Shown: in pieces, positions 15,526 to 21,431 of the stretch
How the letters are laid out: every line of letters starts with the position of its first letter
How positions within the stretch are numbered: position 1 is the first letter of the stretch
Assembly (NCBI GenBank): GCA_050305935.1
Contig: JBNLGG010000067.1
Coordinates: 1-21,431 of the forward strand
Length of the DNA stretch: 21,431 bases
Origin: CAJXNP01 sp050305935
GTDB lineage: Bacteria > Bacteroidota > Bacteroidia > Cytophagales > Cyclobacteriaceae
Direction of reading: 5' to 3'
Made by a program: the position numbers and the translations under genes
Notes under the pieces: generated by a model
What the model saw: the letters and a program-made list of their open reading frames with translations, nothing else
Databases searched by the model: none
What the model was told of the DNA's origin: nothing

Positions 15526-17115
15526 TTATTCCCTTAAAAATTCGCGATCAAAGTCTTTGTTTTGCTGAATGGCTTTGTTGATTTTAAAGACAATGGAATC
15601 AAGCTGCTTCACAGTTTTCTTCATATAATTAAAGATATTTCGCTCTTCTTCATTCAGTTTTTCATACTCCAGCAAATTGATCAATCCCAAAATGCTCGAC
15701 ACTGGTGACCGAAGAAGGTGGGCATTAATAAACGCATATTCGGCGAGCTGCTTATTTTTTTGTTCCAACACGATAGTACGTTCTTTTACACGCTCTTCCA
15801 ATGTTTCATTCATTGCGCCAATTTCCTCTTTTTGCTGCGTGAGCTCTTCGTTTTGGTCTTTGATCTCCTTTTGCTGCTGTAGCAGAAGCTGATTTATTTC
15901 TGAGATCTGCTTCTTCTGACTTATGATGTCAGAAATATCCTCTGCTATAGTCAGCACTTTTACGATCTTGCCACCCTGATCAATGATCGGCGCAAATGTG
16001 GAACTCACGTGGATTTTCCTTTTATTGATCGACAACTCCATATCTGCCGACACTGAGTCCCCCCCAATTATCCTGTCCCATAACTTCAATAAGTTTGCAT
16101 TTATAGTATTATCTTCATCAATCTTGGTCACTAGGTCCGTTCCTCTCATTCCAACTATTTCCTCTTCCTTCATTTCCAGATAGCTCAATGTTTTGGGTGT
16201 CAACCAGGTAATACGACCATTTCGATCAAATTCGACCATAAAAAAATTCTCCCTCAACGCCTTCAAGAGACTAAAATTTTCTGCTTCTTTTTCAGCCAAA
16301 AGATCCTGTGCCTTTGATACTTCAAAAACGTAATCCAGAAGCTTTTCCTGGTATTTTTTTAACTCTTTGTTTTTCAACTCTATAAAATCCCGCTGTGCAG
16401 AAATCTGTTCTTGTTGTTGCCTCAATTCGTCATTCGACATCTTTAATTCTTCCAGACTCATTTTTGACTCCAAATTTTTCTGTTCCAATTGTGCCATGGC
16501 AAATTCCACCTTCTCCTGGTTGATTTTATTGTGCCCGGACATGGACAGCAGCGCCGTGACGAAAAAAAACCAAAAGGTGGTCGACACAATTTTGAAAAGG
16601 AGATAATTCTCACGAAGGAAATCAAAAATTGCATGGGGTTCCATGGTCCTAAAAAGGACTGGCTCAATGATAAGAAACGCCAGCAAATTTACTAATAGCG
16701 AAGAAAAAAGCAGCCATCGTTCTTTCCGTATGTCAAAAACCAATACCGGTATTGCACTCAATGTGACGATTGCATAAGAATAAAAAATAATCCCCGCTGT
16801 ATGTTCCTGGAAACCAATAACGGACGGAACGAAGAATGTTAGACAAGGAGCCATCGCAATGACGATCCTGGAAGCATTTACTAACCCCGCTTTGTTGAGA
16901 AGTAGCACAAGAACAAGTATCCCTGTCATCACAATCAAATTGACTGAACCAACACTCTTCCCGGCAAACAGCAAAGCAACCAAACAGAGTAATACCGACA
17001 TTAATAGGATAAGTGAGATTTTATTAGCTAATATCACTCCGGCCGAACGATAATCCCTGGAATCATTGTCAACCCCTGTATGTATTGCTCTCTGCCATAC
17101 TTTTCTGAATCCCAT
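15526..17115 (-). CDS. Membrane PAS protein with histidine-kinase-like H-box, no ATPase domain
   Basis: The 529-residue product has about six N-terminal hydrophobic segments (about 33-195), a coiled coil (about 195-290), a PAS domain (about 280-395, including NGRITWLTPKTLSYLEM and a PAC-like VKVLTIAEDIS), a second coiled coil (about 396-458), and an HisKA-like helix pair with INAHLLRSPVSSILGL, where His466 is the candidate phosphorylation site. The protein stops about 60 residues later, so the HATPase domain needed for autophosphorylation is missing. There is no room for a lost domain before the terminator at 15425-15447, so this looks like the natural end. Proteins ending after an H..LR.P box occur in Bacteroidota. 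It could be a phosphoacceptor served by another kinase, or a dimerising sensor. It is convergent with GH94 and divergent from the MarR gene. Confidence 0.75.
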   Translation of the reverse strand: MGFRKVWQRAIHTGVDNDSRDYRSAGVILANKISLILLMSVLLCLVALLFAGKSVGSVNLIVMTGILVLVLLLNKAGLVNASRIVIAMAPCLTFFVPSVIGFQEHTAGIIFYSYAIVTLSAIPVLVFDIRKERWLLFSSLLVNLLAFLIIEPVLFRTMEPHAIFDFLRENYLLFKIVSTTFWFFFVTALLSMSGHNKINQEKVEFAMAQLEQKNLESKMSLEELKMSNDELRQQQEQISAQRDFIELKNKELKKYQEKLLDYVFEVSKAQDLLAEKEAENFSLLKALRENFFMVEFDRNGRITWLTPKTLSYLEMKEEEIVGMRGTDLVTKIDEDNTINANLLKLWDRIIGGDSVSADMELSINKRKIHVSSTFAPIIDQGGKIVKVLTIAEDISDIISQKKQISEINQLLLQQQKEIKDQNEELTQQKEEIGAMNETLEERVKERTIVLEQKNKQLAEYAFINAHLLRSPVSSILGLINLLEYEKLNEEERNIFNYMKKTVKQLDSIVFKINKAIQQNKDFDREFLRE

Positions 17116-17125
17116 TTTGAATTAT

Positions 17126-17170
17126 TTTAAATAAAATATGAGCCAGTAACTACTTAATTTAAATAAAATA
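17126..17170. repeat. Pair of 13-base direct repeats, TTTAAATAAAATA
   Basis: The sequence TTTAAATAAAATA occurs at 17126-17138 and again at 17158-17170, 32 bases apart (three helical turns), within 60 bases upstream of the leftward sensor gene start. The phasing would suit a protein binding the same DNA face, but the low sequence complexity makes chance or slippage a fair alternative. Confidence 0.3.
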
Positions 17171-17469
17171 AAGTAGGAATTCAATAATAAACACGAGTTA
17201 ATGATCTGTATTTAACATACTATGTCGAGATGGAGCAATCATAAAGACTTTCCACTTTTCTAACATCTTCACCAAAAACAGGGAAATAAAGGCAACACTT
17301 ACTCGGAAAAAATCCTATGACCCCGGGCAATCCAAAAAATAATTTATAAGTGGCTCATACCGTAAGAGTAGCAATATAAATTCATTATAAATGGTCAGCA
17401 ACTGCCGGTTTCACACCACCAGAGAAAAAGTCAACCGGACAATTTTTAGTTTGACGTAAAACTTATCGC

Positions 17470-17486
17470 AACAACTGCTCGTTGTT
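17470..17486. promoter_or_regulatory. Candidate MarR operator AACAAC-N5-GTTGTT
   Basis: AACAACtgctcGTTGTT is a 17-bp perfect inverted repeat ending 25 bases before the MarR start codon. MarR-family proteins commonly bind palindromes of this size over their own promoter, so it is a reasonable autoregulatory site. It could also fold as a small leader hairpin. Confidence 0.4.
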
Positions 17487-17511
17487 AAAAAAACACAAAA
17501 CAAAAATCTAA

Positions 17512-17979
17512 ATGACCGAATTAGAACTATCCGATGAATTAATGTTTCTCATAGGCCAATTAGACAGGCTTGGAAACTACTACCTTAATCATTCTTTTGA
17601 AAAAAAGGGCTATCCCATCACCCGGGAACAATGGGTAATAATGAAAATTCTTTACGAAAAAAATGGAGTCTCACAGCAGGACCTTGCAGATGAACTCATG
17701 AAGAATAAAGCCAGTATAACAAGCCTTATTGAAAACATGGAAAAAAAGGGCATCGTCTCAAGAAAAATAAACAGCTTTGATAAGCGGAGCAAAACGGTAT
17801 TTCTAACCGAAAAAGGAAAAGACCTACGAATGGAAATAGATGGGCACTTTCAAAAAATAACATCTGACTTTGTGAGTGAAATAGAAAGCTCGAACTTAAA
17901 TCAAACAAAAGACACACTCGAAAAAATCCTTGACAACCTGGTTACATTGAAAAGAAAAAAAGTGCTTGTGGATCACTAA
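17512..17979 (+). CDS. MarR-family transcriptional regulator
   Basis: The 155-residue product has the MarR layout: an N-terminal dimerisation helix, a winged helix at about 35-105 with ITREQWVIMKILYEKNGVSQ, recognition region KNKASITSLIENMEKKGIVS, and the wing DKRSKTVFLTEKGKDL, then a C-terminal dimerisation helix. Family members are small dimeric repressors, often released by phenolic or oxidant ligands, that control efflux and detoxification genes. It is convergent with the leftward operon of a monooxygenase-like protein, fusion protein and TolC-like protein, which fits that role, but the operon promoter lies outside the window, so control cannot be checked here. A palindrome in its own leader may be its operator. 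The start codon ATG at 17512 is the first in frame. Confidence 0.88.
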   Translation: MTELELSDELMFLIGQLDRLGNYYLNHSFEKKGYPITREQWVIMKILYEKNGVSQQDLADELMKNKASITSLIENMEKKGIVSRKINSFDKRSKTVFLTEKGKDLRMEIDGHFQKITSDFVSEIESSNLNQTKDTLEKILDNLVTLKRKKVLVDH

Positions 17980-18014
17980 TCAAGTGTGTAAAGTCCATTA
18001 TCTGTTAATTTCGA

Positions 18015-18311
18015 TTAAAAAACATTTTCATCCTCAAAATATTCCACTTTAGGAACAGGATTATAAAAGTGGTGCAGTAGTTTCTTCCATTCCTGGTATT
18101 CCGGTGATCTTCTAAATCCCTTTTGATGGTCTTCTAGTGTTTCCCAATGCACCATGAGCAAATACCTGTGCGGAGAATCCGCCGATCTTTTCAGCTGATG
18201 CGAAACATATCCCGGCATTTTTTTGATGTATTGCTGCGCCTCGCTAAAGGCCTTTTCAAATTCGTTTTCCTTTCCAATCGTTACGTTAAGAATTGCAATT
18301 TCCAGTATCAT
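18015..18311 (-). CDS. Antibiotic biosynthesis monooxygenase (ABM) domain protein
   Basis: The 98-residue product is a single ABM/dimeric alpha-beta barrel domain: an N-terminal strand (MILEIAILNVTIG), a helix with FEKAFSEAQQYIKKMPGY, then HRYLLMVHWETLEDHQKGF and a C-terminal SPEYQEWKKLLHHFY. Family members include cofactor-free quinone-forming monooxygenases and many uncharacterised small proteins in stress or detoxification operons. The length matches a stand-alone domain. It starts three bases after the stop of the fusion protein gene, so it is the last gene of the leftward operon. Its presence suggests the operon deals with a small aromatic or quinone-like compound; this is inferred. Confidence 0.85.
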   Translation of the reverse strand: MILEIAILNVTIGKENEFEKAFSEAQQYIKKMPGYVSHQLKRSADSPHRYLLMVHWETLEDHQKGFRRSPEYQEWKKLLHHFYNPVPKVEYFEDENVF

Positions 18312-18314
18312 CTT

Positions 18315-19367
18315 TTACTCAATTATTTTGATCTTAATATCATTTTTTAGTTTTGTCTGCCCCTCCACTATTACCATGTCATTCCTATTAAAGTTCCCAT
18401 CGACTTTTATTGTTCCCTTATTTTCTGAAATAACTGTGACAGGTGTTTTTTTGGCTATTCCCTGAGAAACTAAGTAGACAAAACTACTATCTGAATCTTT
18501 GATCAGGGACTGTGAAGGAACCAATAAGCCCTCCCTTTCATCTTTTATTGGGATAATTACTTTACAGGACATTCCTCCTCTCACCCAATCTGTAGAATTT
18601 ACAAATTCAATATTTACAGCATACTTCATCGCAAAATCAACGTTCCGGGTAATGCTGGTAATTTCACCTCTCAGGCTTTCGTCAGGACGGGTGTCGGCGA
18701 TAATTTCCACCGCCATGGCTTCCTTTAAATCAACGACATCAAATTCGCTCACGAAAAGGATGATTTTGCATTTTGACAGGTCAATGATCTCGGCTATCGG
18801 AACAGAAGGATTGATAAGCATCCCCTCTTTGACGTACATCTGATTTAAGAATCCTGAAACCGGCGAACGCACCCAGGTTTCGTTAAGGCGCTTCTCTGTA
18901 ATGGCTTTTTTTACCTCAGCGTTCTCAAGCTGCGCCGCCACCTGGTCATATTGACTCTTTGGTACGGCGTTTTCTTCCTTCAAATTGTCAAGTCGACCCA
19001 AGCTCTTTTTTGCCAACTCGAAGTTTTGCTTATCCACTTTATATTCTGCCTGGATATAATCGTCCTCCGTTTTAATCAGCAATGCGTTGTGGCCAATGGA
19101 CTCACCGTCTTTCGCAAATACTTTTGTCACCCTGCCCTGTACAGGCGCATTAAGCCGCAATTCCAGAATCGGTTTGATCACATCTTTAAAAACCAATTCC
19201 CTGCTTAAGGTGCCATATTGTACGGCTTCCACACGCACAGGAATCTCCTCTACCTTCCTTTCAGCAAATGCTATATTTAACTCCGTCTCCTGTTTGTTGT
19301 TCCTCAACACAAGGACAATTAAAACCAGCAGCAGGGTCGTAATCAATATATTCCAAAATGCTTTCAT
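18315..19367 (-). CDS. Membrane fusion protein (periplasmic adaptor, RND/HlyD type)
   Basis: The 350-residue product has one N-terminal membrane anchor (about 5-21), then an adaptor layout: a lipoyl-like half-motif around LNAPVQGRVTKVFAKDGESI (about 72-91), a helical hairpin (about 110-160, with AEYKVDKQNFELAKKSLGRL), the second lipoyl half WVRSPVSGFLNQMYVKEGML (about 165-184), a beta barrel (about 190-265) and a membrane-proximal domain to the end. There is no lipobox cysteine. Such proteins bridge an inner-membrane pump and a TolC-type channel. It begins one base after the stop of the TolC-like gene and is followed three bases later by the ABM gene. The expected partner pump (RND or ABC) is not among the genes visible here. 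Confidence 0.9.
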   Translation of the reverse strand: MKAFWNILITTLLLVLIVLVLRNNKQETELNIAFAERKVEEIPVRVEAVQYGTLSRELVFKDVIKPILELRLNAPVQGRVTKVFAKDGESIGHNALLIKTEDDYIQAEYKVDKQNFELAKKSLGRLDNLKEENAVPKSQYDQVAAQLENAEVKKAITEKRLNETWVRSPVSGFLNQMYVKEGMLINPSVPIAEIIDLSKCKIILFVSEFDVVDLKEAMAVEIIADTRPDESLRGEITSITRNVDFAMKYAVNIEFVNSTDWVRGGMSCKVIIPIKDEREGLLVPSQSLIKDSDSSFVYLVSQGIAKKTPVTVISENKGTIKVDGNFNRNDMVIVEGQTKLKNDIKIKIIE

Positions 19368-19368
19368 C

Positions 19369-20715
19369 TCAATTGAGCAGAACCTCCTTTAATTGACTGG
19401 CCATTTTTAGCACCGCAAGTTTGACAAGTAAATTATCATAGTAGGAATCCATGTATTCCATTTCTGCTGAAGCTACCTGGGCATTAGAATCCATCAACTC
19501 GGAAATACCGATCAGTTCATTTTCAAACATATCCTGCTTCCTTAAATTAATTCTCGTTTGTAGTTCCAGGTTTATTTTCTTTTCGGCTAACACCAGTTGC
19601 TTTATTTTCAAGTCTGCCATGAGACTTTGATATGACATCGCTACAAACTCATCATTTTGGGTTTTCGTTAGCTGTCGTTTTTGTCGTTCCACCTGATAAC
19701 CCGAAATTTCCTTTGTATTTTTCATACCGTCCATGATTGGTATTTCCAGCGTCAGGCCAATTGTAGACGGGTTGTACCTATACTGGCCTTCTGAAAACGG
19801 ACTAAACGCATCTCCTTGAGACATGGCCATTATATTTGCATAGACTTTTAACTCCGGAAGCTTTTGATGTTGGATAGATTTAATTTGTAACTCTCCAGCT
19901 TCCAGATCCTGTTCAATCAATTGAGCGTTTACATTTTGCTCCAAAAAAACTGAATCCGGAATATCAAAATCCAGAAGAGCCGAGTCCTTCAATACCGATA
20001 TGTCCTTCGCTACCTCCATTCCCATTAAAAACTTCAGATAGTCCGTTTGCTTTTTAATTCCCGTCTGTAGTATTGCACTTTTTATTTCCAGTTGCTTTTT
20101 ATTTAGTTCCATTTCTTCAAGATCTGTTTGGTACGCAGATTCATCCCCCACCCTGATCTTAACTATCTTGATAGCCTTGTCGAGGCGCTCCTCATTCACA
20201 TTAATCGAATTTTCCTTTTCTGCATTTTTAAGGATTTCAATATAGGTTTTACTTACATCATAAATAAGATCCTCCTCCGCTTTCCTAAGCATCAATTCAT
20301 TGGTTTTCAGGAGCGTTGTTTTTCCTTTTTTTGCTTCAAGGAAATCAGTATCCAATAATGTCTGCTCTACCAACAAGCCAAGCGAATAATTGTGCCGCAG
20401 GCCTAAAGGTACCGGATAGTTTCCTGTTGCTGTTCCTCCTGAAATGACACCACCCTCTTCCGGTGGAAAAAAATACACCGGCACATCAAATGGATAGTTG
20501 AAATACTCTGCCCTGGCTCTAATCCGTGGGAGGTATTTACTGGAATTGATACTAAATTTGAGTGTATTTAATTCATTGTCATATTGTTGGTTTTTTATCG
20601 AATAGGCGTTTGAAAGCGCTTCCTGCAAACAATCTTTTAGACTCATTTCTGCTTGACCAAATGTCGGAACAAACGGAATTATGAAAAGAATGAACAAACA
20701 AGCAGACAACTTCAT
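19369..20715 (-). CDS. TolC-family outer membrane efflux protein
   Basis: The 448-residue product has a signal peptide (MKLSACLFILFIIPFVPTFG, cut near GQA) followed by two outer-membrane-efflux repeats rich in long helices: MSLKDCLQEALSNAYSIK at the start of the first (about 24-41), AKKGKTTLLKTNELMLRKAE and the matching second-half helices ending QVASAEMEYMDSYYDNLLVK. The length is typical. It forms a trimeric outer-membrane channel and tunnel with the membrane fusion protein encoded one base downstream. Its start overlaps the stop of the DUF1295 gene by four bases (ATGA), which implies translational coupling. Confidence 0.9.
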   Translation of the reverse strand: MKLSACLFILFIIPFVPTFGQAEMSLKDCLQEALSNAYSIKNQQYDNELNTLKFSINSSKYLPRIRARAEYFNYPFDVPVYFFPPEEGGVISGGTATGNYPVPLGLRHNYSLGLLVEQTLLDTDFLEAKKGKTTLLKTNELMLRKAEEDLIYDVSKTYIEILKNAEKENSINVNEERLDKAIKIVKIRVGDESAYQTDLEEMELNKKQLEIKSAILQTGIKKQTDYLKFLMGMEVAKDISVLKDSALLDFDIPDSVFLEQNVNAQLIEQDLEAGELQIKSIQHQKLPELKVYANIMAMSQGDAFSPFSEGQYRYNPSTIGLTLEIPIMDGMKNTKEISGYQVERQKRQLTKTQNDEFVAMSYQSLMADLKIKQLVLAEKKINLELQTRINLRKQDMFENELIGISELMDSNAQVASAEMEYMDSYYDNLLVKLAVLKMASQLKEVLLN

Positions 20716-21431
20716 TTTTTTGGAGGTAAGGGTATAAGCGCCGAAACTCTTTTTATATAACCTTCATATTCAGGTCTTTTTTCTCTATGCCTTCTATCCA
20801 TCATGGGCACACTTATAAACACAAATAATATGAGCATGACAAGAAACCCAATTCCAGTCCACCAACCTTCGCTGTAACCTGTTGAAAAAACAAACAAGAA
20901 CAAGCCCAGCCAAAAGCTAGTCTCCCCAAAATAGTTTGGATGCCGGGAGTATGCCCAAATGCCGGTCTGCATCAACCCGGCCTTGTTTTTCTTTTTAAAT
21001 TTTTTGAGTTGTTCGTCCGCTATCGTTTCAATCAATATTGCCCCGATCGTAACAAGAGACGCAACCAAATCCAAAAATCCCAAAGGCGCATTACTTCGCA
21101 TGGTGTAAACTAGCGGAAGGCAACCTAAAAACACCATGATTGTCGGGAAATAGTGGATTCCTAAAAAACTTACCGGCCAGTAAAGCTTACCCATCCGGGA
21201 TGCAATTCGCTCATATCGCCAATCTTCATGTTGCAGCCCCTGCCACCCCCGCGCCCAGTTGGCTGTAAGGCGGACCGCCCAAAGACTAACTAACGTCAAC
21301 AGGACTATCTGCCTGAATAGGTTTGCTTCATTTGGCGATACCCACATCCAGAACAAAGCGATAAATGGTGGGACCACACTCCAGTAGGGATCATACAAAC
21401 TGGAGTTTTTAAAAACCACGCTGTATATAAA
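20712..21431 (-). CDS. DUF1295 (steroid 5-alpha-reductase-like) membrane protein, 5' end cut by window
   Basis: The frame stays open to the window edge (FIYS precedes a GTG at 21419), so the true start lies outside. The visible 239 residues have about six hydrophobic segments and the hallmarks SLYDPYWSVVP near the start, IETIADEQLKKFKKKNKAG, and WAYSRHPNYFGE in the C-terminal half, as found in DUF1295 and related isoprenylcysteine-methyltransferase-like/steroid-reductase-like membrane enzymes. The reaction is unknown; members are thought to act on lipid-like substrates with NADPH or S-adenosylmethionine. Its stop overlaps the TolC-like start by four bases, so it is tightly coupled to the efflux genes. 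The GTG at 21419 is probably an internal valine codon. Confidence 0.88.
   Translation of the reverse strand, partial: FIYSVVFKNSSLYDPYWSVVPPFIALFWMWVSPNEANLFRQIVLLTLVSLWAVRLTANWARGWQGLQHEDWRYERIASRMGKLYWPVSFLGIHYFPTIMVFLGCLPLVYTMRSNAPLGFLDLVASLVTIGAILIETIADEQLKKFKKKNKAGLMQTGIWAYSRHPNYFGETSFWLGLFLFVFSTGYSEGWWTGIGFLVMLILFVFISVPMMDRRHREKRPEYEGYIKRVSALIPLPPKK

Larger units (their letters stand above)
17116..17511. other. Divergent intergenic region between the sensor gene and marR
   Basis: No gene is visible in these 396 AT-rich bases. They contain the start regions for the leftward PAS sensor and the rightward MarR gene, a 13-base direct repeat (17126-17170), a palindrome just before marR (17470-17486), and a TAGTTTG (17447-17453) that resembles a -7 box with one base missing. 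A 6-base inverted pair CCGGTT/AACCGG brackets about 24 bases just before it. Confidence 0.45.

Noticed and set aside
17137..17359. Distant inverted pair TATGAGCCA / TGGCTCATA
   Set aside because: The 9-base arms are about 200 bases apart with no supporting structure or terminal features; probably chance.
21417..21419. GTG as start codon of the DUF1295 gene
   Set aside because: The reading frame continues upstream to the window edge and family members are longer at the N-terminus, so this is more likely an internal valine.

Overview
The window reads as chromosomal DNA of a member of the Bacteroidota, most likely a Cytophagales-type polysaccharide degrader. Reasons: moderate-to-low GC, weak Shine-Dalgarno signals, a match to the Bacteroidota -7 promoter element (TAnnTTTG), a Bacteroidota-style lipoprotein signal, an HTH regulator with a long unassigned C-terminal part, and a Nudix-type sugar regulator. 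No rRNA, tRNA, CRISPR array or intact insertion sequence was seen.

Positions 1-8000 form a glucuronoxylan-degradation locus split by a divergent promoter region (3154-3731). Leftward run two secreted xylanases, a GH30 lipoprotein and a GH10 enzyme. Downstream of them is gene debris that includes the C-terminal end of a Gfo/Idh/MocA-type oxidoreductase. Rightward run a signal-peptide-bearing GH67 alpha-glucuronidase, an SDR-type D-mannonate oxidoreductase (fructuronate reductase) and mannonate dehydratase. Together they cut the xylan backbone, release (4-O-methyl)glucuronate side chains, and carry fructuronate via mannonate to 2-keto-3-deoxygluconate. A perfect LacI-family-like palindrome lies just after a -7 box upstream of the GH67 gene. 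Glucuronate isomerase, KDG kinase/aldolase, a uronate transporter, SusC/SusD and a LacI regulator are all absent from the window.

Positions 8000-8965 are a long gene-poor stretch. It holds a hairpin after uxuA, decayed-looking minus-strand reading frames, a possible 30-residue membrane peptide, a leftward terminator with no gene feeding it, and an 8+8 bp palindrome. It leads to an HTH regulator (8966-9973) with a large uncharacterised C-terminal part.

Positions 10164-15413 are a compact operon: a Nudix-fold regulator with a degenerate catalytic box, a sodium:solute symporter and a GH94 cellobiose phosphorylase, ended by a clear intrinsic terminator. Two copies of a GTGTA-N5-TACA motif flank the promoter region and are candidate operators. 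The logic would be sensing, uptake and phosphorolytic cleavage of a disaccharide.

Positions 15526-21431 hold a membrane PAS protein with a histidine-kinase-like H-box but no ATPase domain (leftward), a divergent MarR regulator with a palindrome in its leader, and a tightly packed leftward operon: DUF1295 membrane protein (cut by the window edge), TolC-like outer membrane protein, membrane fusion protein and ABM-domain monooxygenase. No inner-membrane pump is present in the part visible here. Apart from the conserved enzyme families, functional links are inferences from gene order and motifs.
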